Made by a program: the position numbers and the translations under genes. Shown in pieces: positions 46,475 through 56,390 of a DNA stretch of 59,763 bases. The DNA comes from Bacteroidales bacterium (lineage in GTDB: Bacteria > Bacteroidota > Bacteroidia > Bacteroidales > P3): the NCBI GenBank assembly GCA_016292015.1, contig JAEEZY010000028.1:1-59763 (forward strand). Reading direction: 5' to 3'. Below the pieces are notes generated by a model. The model saw only the letters and a program-made list of their open reading frames with translations. It was not told the origin of the DNA and ran no database searches. Each line of letters begins with the position of its first letter. The first letter of the stretch is position 1.

Positions 46475-46566
46475 TTATTGTTTTATTCACACTTTGTCGT
46501 TAATTGCCTTCATCGGAAGTGTCGGATTGAAAATCTGGCTCAACCGGATCTGTCGTATCAAAAATA

Positions 46567-47055
46567 TTACTCTTGTAACCTTACTGTATCATTTATAAAA
46601 TTATACTTTACATCTGCCAATAGACAATCAAACAATGGAAGATCTTCTTCCCTAAAATTCACACATGATATGGTAATTCCAGTGTTTTTATAGTAAACTT
46701 CTTTTAACCAGAGGTTATTAAACAATCCGCAATAACATATCATGCTATCATTGTCATTTATTTTTTTTACTTGCGTAGTATCACAAAAAGGACGAGATAC
46801 ATTTGCGCCAATATGTATAAATACATACGCGGAGTCTCTGAATGGATATACTATAAAATGCCCCTCATCATAGGTATCTGCGTTTTTTTTGTGTTTGCAG
46901 CAAACTGACGGAAGGTTAAGGAGTATCACTTTATTGCCAAACCTTATCGTGTCACAGCAAACGTCAACCATATTATTGACCTTTGATTGGGCATCGCAAG
47001 TATAAAATGATATTACGCCGAATAATACTACAAGAGATTTTTTTATTCCTGCCAT
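46567..47055 (-). CDS. Candidate immunity protein to the RHS toxin, exported
   Basis: A 162-residue protein whose ATG overlaps the 3' end of the large RHS gene by 13 bases, the usual place for a polymorphic-toxin immunity gene. It has an export signal (MAGIKKSLVVLFGVISFYTCDAQ; Cys20 might be lipidated or the cut may follow DAQ), so it works outside the cytoplasm. The mature part contains several Cys residues (VCCDTIRFG, SVCCKHKK) and an acidic C-terminal half. I do not recognise the family. Function is inferred from position. Confidence 0.65.
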   Translation of the reverse strand: MAGIKKSLVVLFGVISFYTCDAQSKVNNMVDVCCDTIRFGNKVILLNLPSVCCKHKKNADTYDEGHFIVYPFRDSAYVFIHIGANVSRPFCDTTQVKKINDNDSMICYCGLFNNLWLKEVYYKNTGITISCVNFREEDLPLFDCLLADVKYNFINDTVRLQE

Positions 47056-50000
47056 GATTGGTAATTTTGCCTTGCTTCGAGAACGGCTTTTTCTATTTGA
47101 ATTTTCAATCTGGTATTTTTATCAACAACTTCAAATTGTGGAGCATTACAGTTTAATTCGGAATCCCACTCCACGCCAATTAACACATTATGATATTCAT
47201 GGTAGGGGTTCACATCTTCTCCTTGCTGCTTCAGTTCATAGAAAAAAGCATGTCCGTAGGCTTCATGGGCAAGATTCTCTACTTGCTTGTCTTCTGACAA
47301 TTTCGAACTTGTAATTATGTAAACATTATTATCTGGAGAAGGATCAATTGTATTGTCGGGAGTTAGAGTAACGCCTATTGTGCCTTCCTTTCTATTGGTG
47401 GCTAATTCGACATTTTTTTGTGAATCGTTATAACTTGTGGCTATGCTGAAAACGTATTCGGTATTGCTTCTAGCTAATGTTTTTAAGGCATTGAAATTTG
47501 CAGAATTGCTTTTGTGCTTATTAAGTTTATTCGCCAATATATTACCATTTTTGTCAAATCTTACGTATTTTGCATCTTTTTTGGAAAGTGAATATCTAAT
47601 GTTTTGTTGAGATTGTTTATCGGTCACTCTTATTTTTGCGCCGTCCGGGTCCACCAACTTCATCGGATTCCACGCACAATAGTTATACGGTGACAGACTT
47701 GGGTACTTGTCACTCATGGGATCAACCGAAAGCCACAAACTCAAATCTGGATTATAGTACCTTGCACCGAAGTAGTAATAGCCTGTTTCTGAGTCCTTCT
47801 CCTTGCCCGAGAATGTATAACGCTCATTATATGTCCCGGTATGCTGGTCGATGTGGGGTTCTCCGTAGGGCAGATATTGCATATGCTGGACGGGGTATCC
47901 TGTAGCATTCGTTATCCAACTGGCGCTACCGAGGTGGTCGGGGTGGTAGAAATAACGGGCGGTTTCCTCGCTATTGTTGTACTGGATTAATTCGTCCATT
48001 GTGTTGTGGAAATCAGTGTATAGAAACTCAGGCTTCACCCCTGTATGCAGAACTTCCGGTTGGTTGTTTGTTAAGTTGCTGTTAGTTGTGCCATCAATTT
48101 TTTTGTTACAAGATACTGGTGCCGCAACTATTATACGCCCGGAAATGTCATTTAGCTGCATATCCATCAGCATACTGGCATTGCCTTGTAAACTGTCGGA
48201 GGCTTGAATCAGCGAGTCTATACCACCGTTTCCTATTTTTGTGCATATTCTGTCAGTTCCAGCATATATATGCTTTGTATATCCATGGTTACTTGCAACA
48301 ATATATGGCGAGGGATAGAGCGTCACTCCATTGAATATAGTGTACACATTCCTTTCGTAGGCGTTGATATCCATTACGTTTGACAGACCTACAATTTTTG
48401 AGTAACGCTCTCCAGATGGGTCGTAACCGTACAGTGACATGTAGTTCTCGTCAATAGACGCATAAAGCCTGCTGTCGTCCGTCCAATATAGAGTTCGTGT
48501 AGCATCGTTGTTATATGCGTGATATGTGTGTTGGGCAAGGTTGCCGTTGGCATCATAGATGAAGTCGTCCCTGATAGCCCCCAACATACCGCTCACGCGG
48601 CGTACTGCGTGAGGCTGATTATCGTTGCAGTAAGCATATACGCGGTTGGTATTTGTACTATATGTGCCTGAAGAGTTTTGCACTTTTGTTCCGATGCGTC
48701 CTGCGGGGCTGTAGGTCATAGATAGTGTAAACCCCGTTCCCGATGCCGAGACCAATCTATCAGCCGCATCATATGTGTAGGTATTCGAGTACGTTCCTCC
48801 GAGGCCGGACGGAACGGCGGTGGCAGTGTTTGATACGGACGTCAAATTCCCAATAGGGTCGTAGGTGTAAGAAATTGATTGCATTGGAGTAAATAATCCA
48901 TACGCACACACTGAGTTCAAGCTGTGCAGTCTCTGCAATGTGTCATATGCGAAAATGGCCACAGTATTATTGCCATATCCAATTATTAGACGATGACCAA
49001 AACGGTCATATATTATGCCATTAACATAGTTGTAGGAAACACTGCCTTTAACTCCAGCTACAGATGTTAGTGAACCTGCACGGTCGTAAGAGTAGGAGAC
49101 TGTCTCGCCATCGGGGTAGCCTATGGCGCGAGTGCGGTTCCAGCTGTCGTAAGTGTAGGTGGTTCTGAAACGGTAGGCTCGATTGTCGTATGGCAAGGCT
49201 ATGGTGCGGGTGTTCTCTATGACCTCGCCGAGCGAGCCGTAGGCGAAGGTCTCCTCCAGGCCGCCGGAGACTGTCCGTACGACACGCCCCCTGCCTTTGC
49301 CCGATGTGCCGTAAGCATATACAACTGTATTCTGCGGGAAGCGTGAGTATCGCTTCTCCAAGAGCCGGTCGCGGTGGTAGGTCATCGTGATGCTGTCGCC
49401 CAGCGCGTTGTATTCACGTACAGGAAGACTGAGGCCGTCATACACCCACATCTTCGTGCCGGCGTCGGGGTGCACACGCCTTGTTATACGCCCCATAAGG
49501 TCGTAGTCGTAGGAGGTGCTGAATCCGTCGGGGTCGGTGACGGAATCAAGCTGTGCCAAGGCATCATAGTAGAAAGTGGTGACAGCGTTTAGTGGGTCGG
49601 TGACGGAGAGTTGCACACCGCGCGGGTCGGTGACGGAAAGATGGCTGTGGTTGTTTGCGTCGGTCACTGTAGTCGTGAACTGAGTGACGGAACCTGCACC
49701 CCCGAAGCCATACGCATAACGAGTTGTGTACCCCAGCGGGCTTACGCTGTCGGCCAGCACACGGTCGAGGATGTCGTAGCGGTGGTGGGTCGTGGACAGG
49801 CCGGTTTCGGGTGTCGCATAATAGACTGGCGAGAGGTTCTTGCAGAACGGCTCATCCTCGCGTATGATGCGGCCCATATTGTCGTAAGACTTTCCTCCCG
49901 ACACCACAAATTGCTCTGTTCCTGACACAAATGCGTTCTGCCAGGTCTGGCTTGCACGTCCGAAACCGTCGCAGAAGGTGGTGGTTATGCTGTGGAATCC

Positions 50001-53000
50001 TGTATCGGAATGGTCGTAGCGGTGAACCTGCGTCCATACCGGCCGAACCGCCGACGGCACAGTGAGCGACGGCGGACTGTACGGGTTGATGGGGACGGAG
50101 CCGCTGGCGCCCATAAGGTTGGATGATATTATAGGCGCAGTGGGTGCGATGTCGTCCCAGTACCTTACGTGTATGGTCGGGTTTCCTGTCAGTTCGTACG
50201 GTCCGCGGACGGCATACAACCGACCGAAGTCGTCATAGATATAGGCACAGGTGTCGCCTGTCGGGGTTATGCGCAGCACAGGAACTCCCAGCCGCAGGTC
50301 ATAGACTATGCGGCTTGTGTCGTTGAAGGTGCCGTCGGTCACAAGAACCGGATATTGGAAGGTGTAGCTGTCGTATGTGAATTTCTTCGTCCACGGCGAG
50401 TTGTCCGTACCGTTGGCGGGCAGCTCGACCATAACGATATTGCCCAGATTGTCGTGCAAATATTGTGTTGTCGCACCACTGCTGTCGGAATTAAACACCG
50501 TCAGAGCTGCAATGTTTCCGAAATAATCATAGGAAGCGGTTCTCTTGCGAAGCAGCGTACTGTCACCATCCACAACCATAAGTTGGGATACCAGCGCGTT
50601 CATGTTGTCGTGACCGGCGGAAGTGTAAAGCATCTGGCAATGCACGTCGTCGTCAGTTGCCGCCAGGTTGTTGTAGTTGATATGCTCGCGGACCCGCCCG
50701 TAGCCTTCGTGGATGAACCGTTCGGCCGTGACGACACGTATGTCGCTGTTCGATGGTGTCGGGTTGAAATAGCGGACGAAGGCGGAGTCGATGGCCGGGT
50801 ATGAAGGCCCGAAGCACCAGGCTGTGGCATCATCAACTACAGTGCCGTCGGCTATGGTCTTCATACGGTATATCCAGGTGCGGTCGATGTAAATCCGGCC
50901 CTGCGCGTCGGCTGTTGCCTCGTAGCGTTTCAGACCCCGGAACTTGTAGCGGTCGTTGTGGTAAACCTCGGTAACGGTTCTGTAGAGGTCTGAGCCGTTC
51001 CACTGGTGCGTGACAACCGTGTCGAATCCGTAAGCAGTACGCTCGCCCGTCTGGTAACGGTAGTTTTTGTAGCTGAACGAGTAGGATCGTATGTCCGTCG
51101 CAATCGACCTGTCCATCACGGCCACGCTGTCCATCACCGTGGGGCGTTTTCTGGAGTACGGCGAGTAGTCGGCCTGCGCGTAGTGGATGTCAATCTCGTT
51201 GCCGTGGAATGACTTCACCTTTTTGAGCAGACCCGCGTCGTGGCAGAGGTTGCGGTGTACTACAATCTTGTCGCCGTCGCGGGTAACGATGTCGGGCAAC
51301 CCGTCGGCGTCGAAATCGACAAGGACGGACTCTGTGTTCGACGCCGACCATGAATAGCCACCGCCTATGGAACCCTGTATCTTGAACCAGAGGAACGTGG
51401 CACCTGCTGTGACGTTGGCGTTGATGTCCGTGTTCATGGTGCTGGAGGTGGAGCGGGTGTTTGCGGAAAGCGAGTAGGTAGTGCCAGAGAAGCCCCATCC
51501 GCTGTTGAACTGCACACGCCCACCGTCGGTCACGATGTCCACCAGCCCGTCGCCGTTGATGTCGCTGTAGAAAATCTTTGCGTCGTTTTCGGACTTGTTG
51601 AGGCCGAGACCGGCGGAGAAACTGACATTGACATCCGCCGTCTGCGTGTTCGCCGGAGGTGTCATGTCCCAGCTGCCCGACCCCGTGAGCGACATGGCAC
51701 GGTTCTCGCTATTGTCGGAGGGTCGTGTATAGTTGTGGAACCATGTGTTATAGTTGAACCTGCCATAACTATACCCCAAATTCAGTCCCATAGCATTCTT
51801 TGCGAGCTGGTCTGGCAGTCCATCGCCGTTGATGTCCATCCATTGGAGGACGGTCTCGTCCGTCGATGTTGCCGTCGTCGCGTCGCCGCTCAAAGAGGAG
51901 CCGATGCTTCGTTGGGCGATGGAGACACTGCCCTTCGACTTGCCTTTTTTGTTGAACAGGGGCATCGATGTGCCTGCCTGGACGCTCTCGGAATGGAACT
52001 CGCTGTTGTGGATGCCCGGTTCGACTGCGCCGATTCCGCTGACATACGGTGTGAGCGCACCCCGCGTGTTGGTGTACTGTGCCGTTGTGGTGCCCATGAC
52101 ATCGGGGTAGCCGTCGCCGTTGAGGTCCATGTAGTCGCTCTGCACACGGCACTCGCCGTCGGTGACGCTGGCCGAATAGCTGGCAACGCCTATTCCAAGC
52201 CCTACTCCGACATGGTAGGAGAACCCCTTCTGTGCGGAAGTTCGGTTCGGGGCAGTGACAGTCGTGCCTGGTACCGCTATGGACACCGCGCCCTGAGCCA
52301 CCTCCACAATATTCTCCGTGACCTCGGTATCAGCGGTGATGGACTGCTCATACTCGTGTACGCCAAGGCCTGACGGTGTTAAATAGCTCCGGCTTCCGTC
52401 GGCCACAAACGCCATCATGTCTGCGGACGGCACCGCCGTCATGCGCTCGGCGGGCACACTGCCCGGCATACGGGTGTATTGCGTCACTATGCCGTTCATG
52501 ATGTCGAAGGTCATGGGCTGGACTCTCATCGCATTGCCAATTGAAACGCTGTCGTCCAGGAATGCCGACATCCCGGTGAAATAGTCGTGTATCGTGTCCT
52601 CGATGATGGGGGAACCAGCGACCCCGACGTTGTATGCGAATTGCCCCCACTGGCGGTTTATCGGTGTGAAGGCCATCGGGTCGGGTACTGTGTCGGTCGC
52701 CACGCTGTCGAATTTAAGGCCGATAGGGTAGAAACTGGGATGGGGTCCAATTCTGCCTATCATGGCTGCGTTACGGTCATATCGTTTGGGCATTCGACCC
52801 GACACATACACTTCGTAGTAAGCCCCGTTATTGTCAAAGGGAATGTCCACTCCACCAGTGAACCCCAGTGGTAACGACGGCGTATAATATAGTGCATTCG
52901 TGGTGGTTTGCATCCTCCATACCACATTGTTGTTGCGGCGTTTGACAATGACCGCCGTGCGTCCGGTCAGCAGGCTGTCAGGGTCGCTGAGGCAAACCGC

Positions 53001-56000
53001 AGATATCATATTCACATTGCGGAGTACAGGCAACGTGTGCGTCGCGAAGGTGGTGTATTTCGGCGAAAGCCACATATCGAGCGCATACACGGTGTCGCTT
53101 ACTGGGATGTTCTCCACAGTGTCGGTGTGTACGGTGTAGGGGCCGTCGGGCATACTCTGTAGTTCCACAGCTCTCGCATGGGGATGCCAGACGAGTTTTG
53201 TCCAGTCCACCTCGTCCTTGCTCAATGCCTCGATATGGATGGACTGCGACGAGTCGATGCTGATGGTGTTCGAAAAAGCCCTGTTCGGAACCGTGGAGCC
53301 TGGCAAAACGGTGTCGTTCATCAGCACTTGAAGGTCGTTGCCAGCGACATTGCGCACGGAGATTCTCAGATACACAGTGTCGCTCATCGCCGATGTGACA
53401 GAATAGTCTGCGTCAATCTTGATACGTCCGTGCTGTGACATGGCGAGCTGCTCATCCTTCCATGCGAAATAGTCGGTCGAGGAGTTGTAGCGGTATTTGT
53501 TACGACCCTCGTAGTCGAGCGAGTCCGCCGGAACCGAAGTGTAGTCCACTGTCGGGGTCCAGTCCACAATGTCGAACAGGCGTTTTTCCAAAGCCTCCAG
53601 CCGGAAATAAATCCTGTCGCCCGCACTCACCTGCGTTACGCACGACGGCGAGGCTGTGGACTGGTTGTCGGAAAGTGTGTGAGTGTACATCAGGCTGTCG
53701 TTGTGCTGCACACTCACCAGCATGCCGTCCCAGCGGCTCAACCGCCGGGCGGCGGTGTCCTCCTGGTTCACGGATACTGCGCCCCCTGCGACCACCGTGC
53801 CGTTGGCAGGGGCAATCCACACCCGCACCACGCTGTGCCGCATGGTGTCGGTGGCGAAATTTGTCACCGTGTTGTAAACGGTGGTGGACTGCGGTGACTG
53901 TCCAGGTTTTTCGTACACAAGGACATTCGTGCCGGACGTGTAGCCGGGGATAAACAGGGAGTCGAAGATCTCCGACTGCTCCGACGTTGAGTAATACCCG
54001 TTCTCGCAGCTGCCGGGTATGAGCTGCACCTCGGTCGGGCTGGTGGTGAACCTTATGCTGTCGCGGGTCGAAACGTTGTAATAGACCCGGCCCTTGTCTA
54101 TTATGTCGGTCAGCCCGTCGGCGTTCACATCGGTGTAAAAACCGTTGGTCGTTCCCTTGCTGCGGCTCCAGTTCACACTTCCGTTTGCACCTGCTGGTCC
54201 GCCGATAGGCAGTTCCACTCCGAGGTGAAGGTTTATGCCTCCGCCGTATGACAGGCTGGAACTCTTGCTGAAATCCTGCGCAGCAAGCGTCACCGGACGC
54301 GCTGTGGCATCGTAGGTGAATGTTTCGGGATGGAACAGTCGGCATCGCCAGCCGCCGCTTTTGGCCTTGTACAGGATGTCGCTGTAACCGTCGCCGTTGA
54401 GGTCAGAGAACATCACGTTGCCGCTGCTGTTCTCCTTGGTGGGTATGGACACGTCGCCGCCCAGGTTGATGGTGTTGAACCAAGATTCGAAGAACGCACC
54501 GAAACTGGCCCCGGTGTTTATGTTGAACTTGCCCCCGGATGAGGCTCCGAGCGGGCTGGACGGCTCGAAGAATAGACCTCGCTTCGCTTCGTTGCCGATG
54601 CCGGTGGGTATGATGGTTTCATCAGCACTGAAAACCCTGTCAGGCAGAGGATTATACTCGAACTTGTGGTATTTGAGTTTGTTCGGGTTGGCGTCGTTAA
54701 GGTCCGACAGTGCAACGCGGTCAAGCCCCCGCGAAACCTCGTCGCCACACAGCTCGACAATCCCGGCAAGATGCCTTTTACTCGTGTGGTCTTCCTTGTC
54801 ATAAATTAAACTGTAGCACCGTATGAGACTGTCAGGACCTAAATATTGCTTCTCCGTAATACATCTTGTGTATTTTGTCTTGATTTTCGATATCAACCAC
54901 TCCGTGTCCTCGTTCAGGCCGTAACTGCCGCTGACGGTGTGATTGACTGGATTTTTGTCGTATTCGAACAGAACGATATATCCGTACCACGTGCCGTTCA
55001 GCACGGGGTTCCAGCTGTAGAGTATCCTGTCGGGGTATATCTGCGTACCGCCGCTGCCGGTGCTGTGTGTAGGCCGCTTGTAGTAGTAGAATATCGTGTT
55101 CCCGTTGCGGTCGCGCACCTCGCTCAGCATCCATTTCGCGATGTTGCCCGACTGGTCAACCAGTGTGCTGACAGAATTCTGTATCACTGTCCCGTAGTGG
55201 CCGTAGCACCAGTGCGTTCCATCTCTGTCCACCACCTCCCACCAGTAGTTCTGCGGGGTCGTGCCGTGGCGAATGATGCTGTCGAACGCTCCCTCCACAC
55301 GCGAATGGAACAGTTTCGTACCCGACATGTCTTGGTTTTCGTAGCTACGGGCGAAGGTCGGCATGCTGTCGTATTCCGTGACAAGGTGCTCGCCGTTCAG
55401 AAGATAGGTCTCGGTCTCCAGCTGCTGGCTGTACAACGGCACCCCCCAACGGGTCTCGACGCTTATGCACGGTATCGGAAGGTTCCAGCCCACACCTACC
55501 ATACCATTGCCGCTTCCGCTGCTGTACTTCAGTTTCAGGTCAGGCCGCAGTCCTCCACGCCCGACAGGTACGTTTATCGGGTAGGTCAAATCCGCCGTGC
55601 CCATATTGTTGGCCGTGGGAGGCTGCATGACTGTCAAACCATCCAGCGGGCTGGGCGGCTCTATATCGCTCATCATCGTCGGCACGAAGGCCTGCGCCTC
55701 GGGCATCTCGGGTGCCTGTAGTACCTCATTCACGAAGTCGGTGAAGTGGGTGGTGAGGCTCACTATCTCATGGTTTACCGTGTCTATATCGACACGGTGG
55801 AGTCGTGTCCACTGATGGGTTGTCTCGTCATAATAGCTTGTGAATATGTCCTCCGGCTTGTAGCCCAGGGGTATCAGGCTGTCACTGTAGCTGACCCTCA
55901 GCTCTGCGGGTGGGTTGAAATGCTCTCCGCTTGGCAGCATACGGTAGCCTTTTCCACTTCCTCCAGTCACGTTCACGCACATCCCGCCCAACGGTTGCAG

Positions 56001-56366
56001 CTCGTCTTCGCTCAGTGCTCTGGCCGTGAACGTCTTGCCGTGCAATCCAATCTGATGCCCTTTGACCGTCACGCTGGCTCCGGGCACTTCTAGCAGGACT
56101 GTCTCGGTCGTGTCCTGGCCATTCAGCCGACTCACGACGTCGGGTGTGAACACCTTGGCCACCTGCGGTGTCGCACCTTGCATCCCGCTGTCGGCATTGG
56201 ATATGGGTTCTGCTGTAACATCCTCCTGGGGGGCGACTATGGCTTCTTCATAGTCTGATGCCACAGGGCTCTGTGTGCTGTCGGATACCTGCTCCCTGCA
56301 CGATATCCAGAGCGCTGCCGTCACAATGACGGCGAGAATTGTAAGGGATATATGTCTTGTTTTCAT
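47043..56366 (-). CDS. Giant SpvB/FG-GAP/RHS polymorphic toxin lipoprotein
   Basis: A 3107-residue protein with a lipoprotein signal ending WISC (Cys23). An SpvB-type block (YPINVPVGRGGLRPDLKLKY, about residue 270) is followed by six D-x-N/D-x-D-G-containing FG-GAP/VCBS-like segments (near residues 657, 745, 1418, 1512, 1602, 1689) and RHS/YD repeats to about 2854. The RHS-associated core (GKEKDSETGYYYFGARYY to WNPMKLVDPDG) closes the shell. The layout resembles Tc-toxin B/C cocoons. The last 198 residues form the variable tip, with HEAYGH (H3034, E3035, H3039) suggesting a zinc-dependent hydrolase. An immunity-like gene overlaps its end. Confidence 0.9.
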   Translation of the reverse strand: MKTRHISLTILAVIVTAALWISCREQVSDSTQSPVASDYEEAIVAPQEDVTAEPISNADSGMQGATPQVAKVFTPDVVSRLNGQDTTETVLLEVPGASVTVKGHQIGLHGKTFTARALSEDELQPLGGMCVNVTGGSGKGYRMLPSGEHFNPPAELRVSYSDSLIPLGYKPEDIFTSYYDETTHQWTRLHRVDIDTVNHEIVSLTTHFTDFVNEVLQAPEMPEAQAFVPTMMSDIEPPSPLDGLTVMQPPTANNMGTADLTYPINVPVGRGGLRPDLKLKYSSGSGNGMVGVGWNLPIPCISVETRWGVPLYSQQLETETYLLNGEHLVTEYDSMPTFARSYENQDMSGTKLFHSRVEGAFDSIIRHGTTPQNYWWEVVDRDGTHWCYGHYGTVIQNSVSTLVDQSGNIAKWMLSEVRDRNGNTIFYYYKRPTHSTGSGGTQIYPDRILYSWNPVLNGTWYGYIVLFEYDKNPVNHTVSGSYGLNEDTEWLISKIKTKYTRCITEKQYLGPDSLIRCYSLIYDKEDHTSKRHLAGIVELCGDEVSRGLDRVALSDLNDANPNKLKYHKFEYNPLPDRVFSADETIIPTGIGNEAKRGLFFEPSSPLGASSGGKFNINTGASFGAFFESWFNTINLGGDVSIPTKENSSGNVMFSDLNGDGYSDILYKAKSGGWRCRLFHPETFTYDATARPVTLAAQDFSKSSSLSYGGGINLHLGVELPIGGPAGANGSVNWSRSKGTTNGFYTDVNADGLTDIIDKGRVYYNVSTRDSIRFTTSPTEVQLIPGSCENGYYSTSEQSEIFDSLFIPGYTSGTNVLVYEKPGQSPQSTTVYNTVTNFATDTMRHSVVRVWIAPANGTVVAGGAVSVNQEDTAARRLSRWDGMLVSVQHNDSLMYTHTLSDNQSTASPSCVTQVSAGDRIYFRLEALEKRLFDIVDWTPTVDYTSVPADSLDYEGRNKYRYNSSTDYFAWKDEQLAMSQHGRIKIDADYSVTSAMSDTVYLRISVRNVAGNDLQVLMNDTVLPGSTVPNRAFSNTISIDSSQSIHIEALSKDEVDWTKLVWHPHARAVELQSMPDGPYTVHTDTVENIPVSDTVYALDMWLSPKYTTFATHTLPVLRNVNMISAVCLSDPDSLLTGRTAVIVKRRNNNVVWRMQTTTNALYYTPSLPLGFTGGVDIPFDNNGAYYEVYVSGRMPKRYDRNAAMIGRIGPHPSFYPIGLKFDSVATDTVPDPMAFTPINRQWGQFAYNVGVAGSPIIEDTIHDYFTGMSAFLDDSVSIGNAMRVQPMTFDIMNGIVTQYTRMPGSVPAERMTAVPSADMMAFVADGSRSYLTPSGLGVHEYEQSITADTEVTENIVEVAQGAVSIAVPGTTVTAPNRTSAQKGFSYHVGVGLGIGVASYSASVTDGECRVQSDYMDLNGDGYPDVMGTTTAQYTNTRGALTPYVSGIGAVEPGIHNSEFHSESVQAGTSMPLFNKKGKSKGSVSIAQRSIGSSLSGDATTATSTDETVLQWMDINGDGLPDQLAKNAMGLNLGYSYGRFNYNTWFHNYTRPSDNSENRAMSLTGSGSWDMTPPANTQTADVNVSFSAGLGLNKSENDAKIFYSDINGDGLVDIVTDGGRVQFNSGWGFSGTTYSLSANTRSTSSTMNTDINANVTAGATFLWFKIQGSIGGGYSWSASNTESVLVDFDADGLPDIVTRDGDKIVVHRNLCHDAGLLKKVKSFHGNEIDIHYAQADYSPYSRKRPTVMDSVAVMDRSIATDIRSYSFSYKNYRYQTGERTAYGFDTVVTHQWNGSDLYRTVTEVYHNDRYKFRGLKRYEATADAQGRIYIDRTWIYRMKTIADGTVVDDATAWCFGPSYPAIDSAFVRYFNPTPSNSDIRVVTAERFIHEGYGRVREHINYNNLAATDDDVHCQMLYTSAGHDNMNALVSQLMVVDGDSTLLRKRTASYDYFGNIAALTVFNSDSSGATTQYLHDNLGNIVMVELPANGTDNSPWTKKFTYDSYTFQYPVLVTDGTFNDTSRIVYDLRLGVPVLRITPTGDTCAYIYDDFGRLYAVRGPYELTGNPTIHVRYWDDIAPTAPIISSNLMGASGSVPINPYSPPSLTVPSAVRPVWTQVHRYDHSDTGFHSITTTFCDGFGRASQTWQNAFVSGTEQFVVSGGKSYDNMGRIIREDEPFCKNLSPVYYATPETGLSTTHHRYDILDRVLADSVSPLGYTTRYAYGFGGAGSVTQFTTTVTDANNHSHLSVTDPRGVQLSVTDPLNAVTTFYYDALAQLDSVTDPDGFSTSYDYDLMGRITRRVHPDAGTKMWVYDGLSLPVREYNALGDSITMTYHRDRLLEKRYSRFPQNTVVYAYGTSGKGRGRVVRTVSGGLEETFAYGSLGEVIENTRTIALPYDNRAYRFRTTYTYDSWNRTRAIGYPDGETVSYSYDRAGSLTSVAGVKGSVSYNYVNGIIYDRFGHRLIIGYGNNTVAIFAYDTLQRLHSLNSVCAYGLFTPMQSISYTYDPIGNLTSVSNTATAVPSGLGGTYSNTYTYDAADRLVSASGTGFTLSMTYSPAGRIGTKVQNSSGTYSTNTNRVYAYCNDNQPHAVRRVSGMLGAIRDDFIYDANGNLAQHTYHAYNNDATRTLYWTDDSRLYASIDENYMSLYGYDPSGERYSKIVGLSNVMDINAYERNVYTIFNGVTLYPSPYIVASNHGYTKHIYAGTDRICTKIGNGGIDSLIQASDSLQGNASMLMDMQLNDISGRIIVAAPVSCNKKIDGTTNSNLTNNQPEVLHTGVKPEFLYTDFHNTMDELIQYNNSEETARYFYHPDHLGSASWITNATGYPVQHMQYLPYGEPHIDQHTGTYNERYTFSGKEKDSETGYYYFGARYYNPDLSLWLSVDPMSDKYPSLSPYNYCAWNPMKLVDPDGAKIRVTDKQSQQNIRYSLSKKDAKYVRFDKNGNILANKLNKHKSNSANFNALKTLARSNTEYVFSIATSYNDSQKNVELATNRKEGTIGVTLTPDNTIDPSPDNNVYIITSSKLSEDKQVENLAHEAYGHAFFYELKQQGEDVNPYHEYHNVLIGVEWDSELNCNAPQFEVVDKNTRLKIQIEKAVLEARQNYQSWQE
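47770..47813. repeat. Perfect 44-bp inverted repeat, left copy
   Basis: This RHS-core segment of the main gene is identical, on the opposite strand, to 59522-59565 in the displaced tip at the window's right end. Similarity continues beyond at lower identity over about 170 bp. Confidence 0.9.
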
Positions 56367-56390
56367 AGCTGTAGTTTTTTTTCGATTGTT

